Below, piece after piece: positions 54,746 to 62,938 of a DNA stretch of 64,000 nucleotides. Source of the stretch: Acidisoma cellulosilyticum (GTDB lineage: Bacteria > Pseudomonadota > Alphaproteobacteria > Acetobacterales > Acetobacteraceae); the NCBI RefSeq assembly GCF_020621385.1, contig NZ_JAESVA010000001.1:1-64000 (forward strand), in the 5' to 3' direction. Numbering within the stretch: position 1 is the first letter of the stretch; the number at the start of each line of letters is the position of its first letter. Under the pieces are notes generated by a model. It searched no databases and was not told where the DNA came from. It worked only from the letters and a program-made list of their open reading frames with translations. The translations under genes were made by a program, and so were the position numbers.

Positions 54746-55828
54746 ATGACACAGACATCCCAGCCTGTCCCTGACAACCCCGGCGGCACCCGCGCCCAGC
54801 ATATCGCCATGGGCGCACTGGCGCTCGGCTTGCTGTTGCTCGGCGCTTTTACGCTGCGCAATTTCCTCAGCGCCCTCGCCTGGGCATCGATCTTCGCCAT
54901 TGCCCTCTGGCCGCTCTATGTTCGCGCCATCGCCCGTTTCGGGACGGGCCGGCATAATATTCTGCTGCCCCTCGCCTTCACCCTGGGCATCGCGCTGATT
55001 TTCGTGGCCCCCGTCGGGCTTGTCGGGCTTCAGCTTGCCAAGCAGGCGCAATCCGCCAGCGACTGGGTGCATGACGCCCAGGCCAACGGGATCACGGAAC
55101 CCGCGATCATCCAAAGCCTGCCTTTCGACCATACGCAGATCGACGATTGGTGGCAGACCACGCTCGGCAATCCCGGCGGCGCGCAGAAACTCGTCAGACA
55201 GACGGCCGGCGGCCATGTCGCCCATGTCAGCCGCCTGGTCGGCGAAGCGCTGCTTCATCGCCTCAGCGACTTCATCTTCACGCTGGTCACGCTGTTCTTC
55301 CTGTTCCGTGAAGGCGTGACGCTGACGCGGCAACTGCGCCATGGCGCGCTGCGTGCCTTCGGGCTGACCGGCGAGCGTATCGGCCAGCAGATCATCGCCT
55401 CCATCCACGGCACCGTGAACGGGCTCGTTCTCGTCGGCCTCGCGGAAGGTCTTGTGTTGGGTGTCGTCTATTGGATCGCCGGTGTGCCCCAGGCGACGGT
55501 CTTCGGCATGATCACCGCGATCGCCGCCATGGTGCCCTTCGCCGCCACGGCCGTCTTCGCCGTCATCGCTTTATTGCTGCTCGCCCAGGGCGCGATCGGC
55601 TGGGCGATCGGCGTCGTCTGCGTGGGGGTGCTGGTGACTTTCGTGGCCGACCATTTCATTCGTCCGGTGCTGATCGGCGGCACGACGAAGCTGCCCTTCC
55701 TGTGGGTTTTGCTTGGCATCCTGGGCGGGATCGAGGCCTGGGGCATCATCGGCCTGTTCCTCGGCCCCGCCATCATGGCCGCCCTGATTCTGCTCTGGCG
55801 CGAATGGGTCGGCGAAGGCCCGGTGTGA
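54746..55828 (+). CDS. AI-2E family transporter
   Basis: A 360-residue membrane protein of the AI-2E (TqsA/PerM) family: hydrophobic pairs at the N-terminus (GALALGLLLLGAFTL, ALAWASIFAIALWPLYV), a soluble loop about 110-200, then five helices including ILVG-type text and FVADHFIRPVLIGG, the family signature. The family exports or imports small molecules and is named after autoinducer-2, but many members have other substrates, and no Lux genes are seen here. No Shine-Dalgarno site precedes ATG 54746. Confidence 0.87.
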   Translation: MTQTSQPVPDNPGGTRAQHIAMGALALGLLLLGAFTLRNFLSALAWASIFAIALWPLYVRAIARFGTGRHNILLPLAFTLGIALIFVAPVGLVGLQLAKQAQSASDWVHDAQANGITEPAIIQSLPFDHTQIDDWWQTTLGNPGGAQKLVRQTAGGHVAHVSRLVGEALLHRLSDFIFTLVTLFFLFREGVTLTRQLRHGALRAFGLTGERIGQQIIASIHGTVNGLVLVGLAEGLVLGVVYWIAGVPQATVFGMITAIAAMVPFAATAVFAVIALLLLAQGAIGWAIGVVCVGVLVTFVADHFIRPVLIGGTTKLPFLWVLLGILGGIEAWGIIGLFLGPAIMAALILLWREWVGEGPV

Positions 55829-55849
55829 GCCATCGCCGCGCCTTGAACC

Positions 55850-57253
55850 TCAGCCCAGAGCCGGGTGGCGCTTATGCCAGTCGGTCGCCTGCTGATAGGC
55901 CTCTGCCGCCTGCAGCAAGACAGGCTCGGCACAATGGCCGGCCACGAACTGGAAGGCGACCGGCATCCCCTCCTCCGTAAAGCCACCCGGAAGGGTGATG
56001 GTCGGGTGGCCCGTCATATCGAAGGGACAGGTGAAGCCGAGCAGGCTGTTCATCAGCGCGTCATCCGTGCCGAGCGACCCCATTTTAGCCAGCGTCGGCG
56101 CGGCGAAGCCCATCGCAGGGATCAACAACAGATCGAGCGGTGCCATCACCGCATTGACGCGCCCGCGCAAATCCTCGCGGTTCAGCACGATCCGCTGATA
56201 GTCGAGGCCGGAGATGCTGCGCCCAAGGTCGATCAGGCCCTTCAGCGCCGGCCCGTATTCCGCGCTGCGCGCCGGATAGGTTGCGGTATGGGCAACCGCG
56301 ACTTCGGCCCCGCAGAGCGGAAACCAATCCTGCACCGCCTGGGAGATATCAGGGAAGGTGACGTCCACAATCTCGGCGCCAAGCGATTTCATGACGGCGA
56401 GCGCGGCTTCCGCGACAGTCCGCGTCTTGGCATCGGCCGATTCCGCGATCCAGGCAGCGGGATAGCCGATGCGCAGGCCCTGCGCGCCGCCTTCCAAAGC
56501 CGCCATGTAATCCGGCACCGGCGCCTGTAAGGCAGTCGGATCCTTGGGGTCAGCCCCCGCAATCGCCGCCAGCATGGCCGCCGCGTCGCGCGCGCTACGC
56601 GTCATCGGCCCGACATGATCGAGCGTCGCCGCCAATTCGAACACGCCGTAGCGGCTGACCCGGCCCCAACTCGGCTTCAGCCCCGTCAACCCTTGGGCAG
56701 CCGAGGGGAAGCGGATGGAGCCGCCGGTGTCCGATCCCAGCGAGCCGTAGCAAAGCCCCGCCGCCGTCGCGACGCCTGACCCGCTGGAGGAAGCGCCCGG
56801 CCAATAGGCCGCATTCCAGGGGTTCTTGGGCGGGGTGATGCTGGGGTGATGATCGGCATAGGCGCTTTCCGTCAGCTGCAGCTTGCCGAGAATAACGGCA
56901 CCGGCTGCCTGCAAGCGGTCCACAACCGTTGCATCTTCATCCGGCTTGAAATCAGCATAGATGGTCATGCCGGCGGCGGTCGGCACGCCCTTCATCCAGC
57001 AGAGGTCCTTCACCGCGATCGGCGCACCATGCAGCGGCCCGCGGATCTTCCCCGCCGCAATCTCGGCGTCGGCCTGCGCGGCCTGGGCCAAGGCAATCTC
57101 AGGCAGCACAAGGGCATAGGCGCCAAGCTTGCCGTCCAGTGCCACGATCCGCTCCAGCATCGCTTCCGTCACCGCGACGGAGGTAATGTCCTGCGACTGG
57201 ATACGTTTCGCGACTTCGGTCAAATCGAGATAGGCAAGATCGCCCTGCGCCAT
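55850..57253 (-). CDS. Amidase (amidase signature family)
   Basis: A 467-residue amidase. The Ser-cisSer-Lys triad is visible: Lys in GAPIAVKDLCWMKGVPT, and the serines in YGSLGSDTGGSIRFPSAAQG. The family cleaves amides, including GatA-type transamidation and breakdown of small amides. GatA identity is unlikely because gatB and gatC are not here. The start is ATG 57253 (GAGG seven bases before), avoiding overlap with the upstream gene. It closes the cluster with the DadA-like oxidoreductase, kinase and BtpA. Confidence 0.88.
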   Translation of the reverse strand: MAQGDLAYLDLTEVAKRIQSQDITSVAVTEAMLERIVALDGKLGAYALVLPEIALAQAAQADAEIAAGKIRGPLHGAPIAVKDLCWMKGVPTAAGMTIYADFKPDEDATVVDRLQAAGAVILGKLQLTESAYADHHPSITPPKNPWNAAYWPGASSSGSGVATAAGLCYGSLGSDTGGSIRFPSAAQGLTGLKPSWGRVSRYGVFELAATLDHVGPMTRSARDAAAMLAAIAGADPKDPTALQAPVPDYMAALEGGAQGLRIGYPAAWIAESADAKTRTVAEAALAVMKSLGAEIVDVTFPDISQAVQDWFPLCGAEVAVAHTATYPARSAEYGPALKGLIDLGRSISGLDYQRIVLNREDLRGRVNAVMAPLDLLLIPAMGFAAPTLAKMGSLGTDDALMNSLLGFTCPFDMTGHPTITLPGGFTEEGMPVAFQFVAGHCAEPVLLQAAEAYQQATDWHKRHPALG

Positions 57254-57318
57254 TGTCGGCCTCATTCCTGATTGTGCTGGTCTGGCCTTGCAGGAGCCGG
57301 GCCAATCATCGGCTTCTG

Positions 57319-58575
57319 TTAGAACCGATCCGGGCGATAGGCCGTGGGATCGGTCACAGGTTCGTGACCGGTCATCATGGCCGCCAGCATCCGGCCCGTG
57401 GTGGGGCCAAGGGTCAGTCCCTGGTGACCGTGGCCGAAACCGAACCAAAGCCCTGGCTGGCGCGGCGCTGGCCCGATGATAGGCAGCATGTCCGGCGTGC
57501 AGGGGCGCGCGCCCATCCAGATTTCAGAGTCGATCCGCTGACCCAGAGCCGGCATCAATTTATGCGCGAGCGGCTCGACCTTCGCCAATTGCACGGGCGT
57601 CGGCGGGCCGTCGCGGTCGGCGAATTCCGCCCCGGTCGTCAGGCGAATGCCCTGGTTCATCGGCACCAGCATATAGCCGTTCGCGGCATCCAAAACCGGG
57701 TGATTAAGGACGGCATTGCCATCGGGGCGATAATGCATGTGATAGCCGCGCTTGACGAAAACCGGCGGGTCATAGCCGAGCGGCTTGGTGACGATCGGCG
57801 ACCAGGCACCCAGCGCGACCACGGCCTCCCTGGCACTGATTTTTGTCTCGTCACCCGTCACCGCCCAGCCCGCGCCAGCACGCGTCAATGTGCGCGCATC
57901 GCCATAGGCAAAGCGTCCGCCGAGCTTTTCGAACAATGCGAGATAGGCGCGTGTCAGCGCGACAGGCTCCAAGACCGCGACCGGGTCCGTCCATTGCACG
58001 CCACCGGCCAGACCCGAGCGCAGATGGGGCTCGGCCGCGCTCAAAGCCGCGCCATCCAGCGCGCGGAAGCCCACGCCGAATTCCCGGCGTGAATCCTCGG
58101 CGGTCTTCAAAAATCCTGCGAGCGACTGCGGGGTTTCGCAGGCAATGGTCCAGCCGCCGTCACGCAGCAGGCTCTCGGCCCCGGCTTCCGCCGCCAATTC
58201 CCGGTGATCATCGACGCAATGGGCGATCAACCGCGCGTAGTCGCGGGCAATGGCGCGGTAACGGCTGGGCTCGGAATGATGCCAATATTGCGCGAAGGGC
58301 CGCAGCAGGCGCGGCAGCATGCTCAGGTGATATCGCGCCTCAGTCTTGCTGTTGAAGGCGTAGCTGAGGAGTTCGCGAAAATCCCGCGGGAAGTGATGCG
58401 GGAAGACCGCTTCCCGCTGGATGATGCCGGCATTGCCGAAGGACGTGCCCTCACCCGCCGGCCGGCGATCGAACAGGATCGTCTGGCGACCCAGGCGTTG
58501 CAAATGCACCGCGATGGAAACGCCGACGATGCCGGCGCCCAGCACCACGACATCCGCTTGCATATCCGCTGCCAT
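57319..58575 (-). CDS. FAD-dependent oxidoreductase, D-amino acid dehydrogenase-like
   Basis: An enzyme of about 418 residues of the DAO family. The FAD Rossmann motif is VVVLGAGIVGVSIAVHLQ near the start, and FGNAGIIQ is the DadA-type block. Conserved text includes EPHLRSGLAGGVQWTDPVAV, MGARPCTPDMLPIIGP and FGFGHGHQGLTLGPTTGR. It probably dehydrogenates an amine or imino acid with electrons passed to the respiratory chain. The start is ATG 58575 or ATG 58563. It lies 57 bases after the kinase and 66 bases before the amidase on one strand. Confidence 0.87.
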   Translation of the reverse strand: MAADMQADVVVLGAGIVGVSIAVHLQRLGRQTILFDRRPAGEGTSFGNAGIIQREAVFPHHFPRDFRELLSYAFNSKTEARYHLSMLPRLLRPFAQYWHHSEPSRYRAIARDYARLIAHCVDDHRELAAEAGAESLLRDGGWTIACETPQSLAGFLKTAEDSRREFGVGFRALDGAALSAAEPHLRSGLAGGVQWTDPVAVLEPVALTRAYLALFEKLGGRFAYGDARTLTRAGAGWAVTGDETKISAREAVVALGAWSPIVTKPLGYDPPVFVKRGYHMHYRPDGNAVLNHPVLDAANGYMLVPMNQGIRLTTGAEFADRDGPPTPVQLAKVEPLAHKLMPALGQRIDSEIWMGARPCTPDMLPIIGPAPRQPGLWFGFGHGHQGLTLGPTTGRMLAAMMTGHEPVTDPTAYRPDRF

Positions 58576-58631
58576 CACCACACCCGCCCTGCCTGATCCG
58601 TTTCAAGCGTTGCATGGGTGTAATCGCGGGA

Positions 58632-60134
58632 TCAACCCTGGTTATTCTCCACGAACCAAGGGGCGAGCCGGGAATAGAGGGCGCGAAACTGCTTATAGCC
58701 ATGAGCATAGACATCCGCATGACCCGGGTTGGGCGTGATGACCTCGCCATAGCGCACCAGCCGGCTGGCGCCGGACCAGTCATCCGTGGCACCCGCGCCG
58801 ATGGCCGCGACCCAGGCGGCACCAAGGCAAGAGCCGGGATGGCCTTCCAGCCGCTGCACCGGCATCTGGATGATGTCGGCCACGATCTGCATCCAGACCG
58901 TGCTGCGGGATCCGCCATCGGAAACCAGCAGCCTGCGCACGGGATAGCCTAATTCGCGGAAAACTTCGAGGTGATGCAGGAAGGCATAGCCCACACCTTC
59001 CAGCGCCGCGCGCCACAGATGGCCGACGGTATGGTTGAGGCTGAGGCCTGAGATGGTGCCGCGTGCCAGCGGGTCCTGCACCGGGCTTTTCTCCCCCAGG
59101 AAATAGGGAAGAACAAAGACGCCTTCGCTACCCGGCGCGATCTCGGCCGCCAGACTGTCCAGAAAACCATGGGGGTTGCAATGGCCAGCGGCCGCGCCTG
59201 ACGCGAAACCGTTGACGATCCAATTGAGCATGGAGCCGGTGGCCGCCATGCAGCCATTGGGCATGAAACGGCCGGGAATGACGTGGCGATCGAGAAAAAT
59301 CCGACGATCGGGCACAGCGTCATCAACAGCGATCAGCACGTCACCCGCGCCACCGAATTTCAACAACACGTCGCCCTCAGCGATGACACCGGCGGCATAG
59401 GCGGAGGCGACGTGATCGGCTGTGCCGGCGACAACGGGCAGGCCTTCGGGCAATCCCGTCTCAGCCGCCGCTTCCGCCGATACATGACCGATGACAGCCT
59501 GGCTTTCGGCAATCGCCGGCAGCACCTCGGCCGCAATACCACCGAGGGCGACGAGATCAACTGCGATCTGGCCGTCCGCCAGATCGACGAAGCCGGCTTC
59601 CAGCGCCCAGTTATGTTCCAGGCGGCGCGCGCCCGTCAGCTTCCAATTGATGAAGTCATAGGAGCCGAACAGCGTCGCGATCCGCGCGAAAGCATCGGGC
59701 TCATGCTTTTCCAGCCAGCGCAGCTTCGTCGCGACGATCTGCTGCGTGACGCCATTGCCGGTACGGCGCAGGAAGGATGCGTTGTCGACCTCCGCTATCA
59801 GCGCGTCGACTTCCGCCGTCGCACGCCCGTCGCTTTGCTGAATGCTGCGGCGGATGATCTCGCCTTCCGCATCCAGCATGACCATGGCCGGCACCATGCC
59901 CGCGACGCCGATACCAACCAGCGACCCGGCGAGTGCGGGCTCCACCGCCAGCAACTCGCGGATGACCGCGCAGGTATTGCGCCACCACTGATCGGGATCC
60001 TCCTCCGCCCAGCCCGGGTGGAGCGACAGCAGCTCCACCGGACGCGAGACGACAGACACAATCCGTCCGGGCAGATCGATCAGAATGCCGATCGTGGACG
60101 TCGTGCCGATATCGATGCCGATGACAGCAGGCAT
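58632..60134 (-). CDS. FGGY-family carbohydrate kinase
   Basis: A 500-residue sugar or polyol kinase. The N-terminal ATP-binding signature is VIGIDIGTTSTIGILIDL; the second FGGY part has GAGDVLIAVDDAVP, YFLGEKSPVQDPLARG and VSDGGSRSTVWMQIVADI. It is nearest xylulokinase and other FGGY kinases that phosphorylate a sugar or alditol hydroxyl; the substrate is not assigned. ATG 60134 has AAGG upstream. It follows BtpA/SgcQ by 87 bases, a pairing seen in sugar operons. Confidence 0.9.
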   Translation of the reverse strand: MPAVIGIDIGTTSTIGILIDLPGRIVSVVSRPVELLSLHPGWAEEDPDQWWRNTCAVIRELLAVEPALAGSLVGIGVAGMVPAMVMLDAEGEIIRRSIQQSDGRATAEVDALIAEVDNASFLRRTGNGVTQQIVATKLRWLEKHEPDAFARIATLFGSYDFINWKLTGARRLEHNWALEAGFVDLADGQIAVDLVALGGIAAEVLPAIAESQAVIGHVSAEAAAETGLPEGLPVVAGTADHVASAYAAGVIAEGDVLLKFGGAGDVLIAVDDAVPDRRIFLDRHVIPGRFMPNGCMAATGSMLNWIVNGFASGAAAGHCNPHGFLDSLAAEIAPGSEGVFVLPYFLGEKSPVQDPLARGTISGLSLNHTVGHLWRAALEGVGYAFLHHLEVFRELGYPVRRLLVSDGGSRSTVWMQIVADIIQMPVQRLEGHPGSCLGAAWVAAIGAGATDDWSGASRLVRYGEVITPNPGHADVYAHGYKQFRALYSRLAPWFVENNQG

Positions 60135-60158
60135 GGGACGATAGCCTTCAAGCGCTAT

Positions 60159-60184
60159 CCCATCAGGCAGGTTCGCCTGACGGG
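60159..60184 (-). other. Intercistronic stem-loop
   Basis: CCCATCAGGC pairs with GCCTGACGGG with one mismatch across AGGTTC, in the 87-base gap between BtpA and the kinase. No T-run follows. It may be an RNase processing or stability site within the operon transcript. Confidence 0.4.
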
Positions 60185-60221
60185 ACGATTTGCGGTCGTT
60201 CTAAAAAGCTTCAGCCCAGCT

Positions 60222-61019
60222 TCAGCGGAGCGTTTCGACCTTGGCCATGAAGGCCTTCACGCGCGCGGGATCGACGGCATTCCAGGTATGGCCGTCAATC
60301 TTGAAATGCGTGCCGACGACGCATCCATCCGCCACACTGAAAATATCGGTGACATTGCCGCTATTGACGCCGGTATTGGCGAAGACCGGAACATCGGTGA
60401 TGGCTTCCGTCACCGCGCTGAGTTCGGACTGATCGGTCGCCTGGCCGGTAATGGGGCCGGAGACGAGAATGGCATCAGCGAGCGCGGAGAAGACCGCGCT
60501 TTTCGCGCGCAGCGCCAGCGGGCGCGTGTCGAGCGAGGCCGCGAATTCGGCATTGATATTGAACAGCAGTTTCAGATCGCGGACATCCAGATTGCGCCGC
60601 GCCTTCAGCGCCTCATCACAGGCAGGAACCCAGAGGCCCATGTCGGAGGCATAGACGCCGGTGAAGATCTCACGCACGAATTTGGCACCCGTCGCGGCGG
60701 CCAGACCGACGCTCGCGACCGGATCCCACAGATAATTCACGCCGAAGGGGACTTCGATTTTGTGCTTGAGGGTCGAGATGACGGCGCTCATGGCAGCGAC
60801 CGAACTGTTCGGCGCCTTCAGCGAATAGGGCCGGTCATTCTCATTGCCGAACATGACGGCATCGACGCCGCCCGCCTGCAGATGTTCCAGATCGGCGGCC
60901 GCGCCCTCGATCAGCTTGCGCATGCCGCCCTTCTCGTCATAGAGCGGCGTACCGGGCAGAGCCCCGATATGAACCATGCCGATGACGACTTTCTTTTTGC
61001 CGTCAAAGAAATCGAACAT
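60222..61019 (-). CDS. BtpA/SgcQ family TIM-barrel protein
   Basis: A 265-residue protein: KVVIGMVHIGALPGTPLYD at the N-terminus, then VDAVMFGNENDRPYSL, FGVNYLWDPVASVGLAAATGAKF and DVPVFANTGVNSGNV are the BtpA/SgcQ blocks. The family includes a photosystem I assembly factor in cyanobacteria and the sgcQ product of the E. coli sgc sugar cluster, an aldolase-like TIM barrel with no proven reaction. The start is ATG 61019 with AAGGAG upstream. It is the first gene after DeoR and probably acts on the product of the kinase. Confidence 0.85.
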   Translation of the reverse strand: MFDFFDGKKKVVIGMVHIGALPGTPLYDEKGGMRKLIEGAAADLEHLQAGGVDAVMFGNENDRPYSLKAPNSSVAAMSAVISTLKHKIEVPFGVNYLWDPVASVGLAAATGAKFVREIFTGVYASDMGLWVPACDEALKARRNLDVRDLKLLFNINAEFAASLDTRPLALRAKSAVFSALADAILVSGPITGQATDQSELSAVTEAITDVPVFANTGVNSGNVTDIFSVADGCVVGTHFKIDGHTWNAVDPARVKAFMAKVETLR

Positions 61020-61080
61020 GGGTTTTTCTCCTTGGATTGTACGATGATGGCTGCGCGTGTGATCGCAGCCTTTGATTGTT

Positions 61081-61938
61081 TTAGGCGGCCTCGGCATCGG
61101 CCTGGGCCAGGATGATCTCAACCCCGGCCGCACGTGCCGCCGCGTCAATCTCCGGCGGCAGCGGCGCGTCGGTCACGATGCTATGGAGCGCATCGAAACC
61201 GCAGATGCGCACGAAGGAACGCTTGCCGAATTTGCTGCTGTCACACAGCGCCGTCACAATTTTGGACTGCTGCATGAAGATGGTCTTCGTCTCGGTATCC
61301 TCGGGCGAATAATCGTAGACGCCGTTTTCATCAATGCCGCAGATGCCAAGAAAAAACCGGTCCAACCAATGGCCCGATAACTGTTGCCGGGTGATACTGC
61401 CGCACATCGACCCTTCGCGCGGACGCAGGCGCCCGCCGAGGAGATAGACTTCAGGGATGATGGGTTGCGGCATGGCCAGGATTGTCTGCAAGCTATTGGT
61501 GACAATCTCCAAAGCCTGACGGTCTGCGAGTTCCGCGGCGAGATAGGCGGCCGTTGACCCCGCATCCAGGCCGATCGCCTGATAGGGCAGGATCAGACCC
61601 GCGGCGGCAGAGGCAATGCGCCGTTTCGCGTCGGGGTTGATCTGCGCCCGCGCGGCATAGGATGGCTCGGTCTGAATGACGGCGGCGGCCGACGCCAGCA
61701 CCGGCACCGCGCCGCCGTGGGAGCGCTGCACAAGCCCGTCCCGCTCCAAGGCTTCCAGATCGCGCCGCACCGTCATGTCGGAAATGCCGATTTCCTTCGC
61801 GACCTCGGCGACCGAGACGAAGCCACGCTCGGCGATCAAGCGATGCAGCGCCAAGCGCCGGGCACCCGCGGGTGCGGCCGGCACCACAAGGTCCGATCCC
61901 TCGGGCAAGGGCTGTTCCAGGCTGGCTTTCTTCATCAT
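61081..61938 (-). CDS. DeoR/GlpR-family transcriptional regulator
   Basis: A regulator of about 285 residues with the DeoR helix-turn-helix (VAEVAKEIGISDMTVRRDLE, RSHGGAVP) and a C-terminal sugar-phosphate sensor (LPYQAIGLDAGSTAAYLAAE). It heads the minus-strand cluster of BtpA, kinase, oxidoreductase and amidase, and faces the divergent SDR. A palindrome at 61992-62003 lies in the shared promoter. It probably represses both arms and responds to a phosphorylated intermediate made by the kinase. ATG 61938 or 61935 are candidate starts. Confidence 0.88.
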   Translation of the reverse strand: MMKKASLEQPLPEGSDLVVPAAPAGARRLALHRLIAERGFVSVAEVAKEIGISDMTVRRDLEALERDGLVQRSHGGAVPVLASAAAVIQTEPSYAARAQINPDAKRRIASAAAGLILPYQAIGLDAGSTAAYLAAELADRQALEIVTNSLQTILAMPQPIIPEVYLLGGRLRPREGSMCGSITRQQLSGHWLDRFFLGICGIDENGVYDYSPEDTETKTIFMQQSKIVTALCDSSKFGKRSFVRICGFDALHSIVTDAPLPPEIDAAARAAGVEIILAQADAEAA

Positions 61939-61991
61939 GCTCAAACTCTAACCACGAGATTGCACGCACACAAGGCAAACGAACAAAAATC

Positions 61992-62003
61992 CACAAAATT
62001 GTG
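61992..62003. promoter_or_regulatory. Palindromic operator candidate for the DeoR cluster
   Basis: CACAA-AA-TTGTG is an inverted repeat, flanked by CAAAC at 61976-61980 and GTTTG at 62013-62017 in opposite orientation. It lies in the spacer between deoR and the SDR. T/G-rich repeats of this kind are typical DeoR-family sites. Confidence 0.5.
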
Positions 62004-62077
62004 TTTGAAAATGTTTGACTGCCTCCAGGGTGCTGTTATGGTTTCGTCACATACCAGGCTTGAGGATGGCATCGGCT

Positions 62078-62863
62078 ATGACCACAATCGTGAGTGACCT
62101 CGCGGGGAAAACCGCCCTCATCACCGGCGGCGCCACCGGCATCGGCCGCGCCATCGCCACGAGCCTTGCTGCCCACGGCATGCGGATTGCGATCGCCGAT
62201 ATCGACTTGGCTGCCGCAAAGGCGGCCGCTGAAACGATTGCGGCGGATGCGATTGCCCTTCAGATGGATGTGACGAAGCGGGAGAGTGTCGATGCAGCAT
62301 TCGCAACCGCGGTGGAGGCGCTCGGCCAAATCGACCGGGTCGTCGCCAATGCCGGCGTCTCCAATATGAAAGCCGCGCTGGAACTGACGGACGCCGATTG
62401 GAACTTCAATTTCGACGTCAATGCGCGCGGCGTGTTTCTGACCAATCAGGCCGCCTGCAAGCATTTTCTGGATGCCGGCATCAAGGGCGCGATCTGCAAT
62501 ACGGCCTCCCTGGCCGCGAAAGTCGGCGCGCCGCTGCTGGCGCATTATTCCGCTAGCAAATTCGCCGTCGTCGGCTGGACGCAGTCCCTCGCGCGCGAAA
62601 TGGCCAAGCATGGCATTCGCGTCAACGCGGTCTGCCCCGGCTTCGTGCGCACCGGCATGCAGTCCCGCGAAATCGTCTGGGAAGCCGAGCTGCGCGACAT
62701 GACGCCGCAGGCCGTGTTTGACGAATATGTCTCGCTGACACCGCTCGGCCGTATCGAAGAGCCGGAAGACGTCGCCAAGGTCGTCACCTTTCTGCTGTCG
62801 GATGGCGCCGGCTTCATGACCGGCCAGGCCGTGAACGTGACCGGCGGCGTCTATATGACCTGA
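62078..62863 (+). CDS. Short-chain dehydrogenase/reductase
   Basis: A 261-residue SDR: cofactor-binding GGATGIGRA (TGxxxGxG type) near residue 18, NAG in VVANAGVSN, and the catalytic Ser-Tyr-Lys in NTASLAAKVGAPLLAHYSAS followed by KFAVVGW. The acidic residue in IAIADIDLAAAKAA after beta-2 suggests NAD(H) preference. The start is ATG 62078 with GAGG upstream. It is the first gene of the divergent arm and precedes the ABC binding protein by 75 bases, so it probably oxidises the imported polyol or sugar. Confidence 0.9.
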   Translation: MTTIVSDLAGKTALITGGATGIGRAIATSLAAHGMRIAIADIDLAAAKAAAETIAADAIALQMDVTKRESVDAAFATAVEALGQIDRVVANAGVSNMKAALELTDADWNFNFDVNARGVFLTNQAACKHFLDAGIKGAICNTASLAAKVGAPLLAHYSASKFAVVGWTQSLAREMAKHGIRVNAVCPGFVRTGMQSREIVWEAELRDMTPQAVFDEYVSLTPLGRIEEPEDVAKVVTFLLSDGAGFMTGQAVNVTGGVYMT

Positions 62864-62938
62864 CACCCGTTAGCCCCGCGGGCTGAGTTTCCACCCGCTC
62901 GGACTTTGTCTGCAACCTGTTGATCTCTGGAGAACATC

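Noticed and set aside
59283-61115. 610-residue plus-strand open frame opposite the kinase and BtpA genes
   Set aside because: It crosses two minus-strand genes with strong homology blocks; composition is typical of antisense frames in GC-rich DNA.
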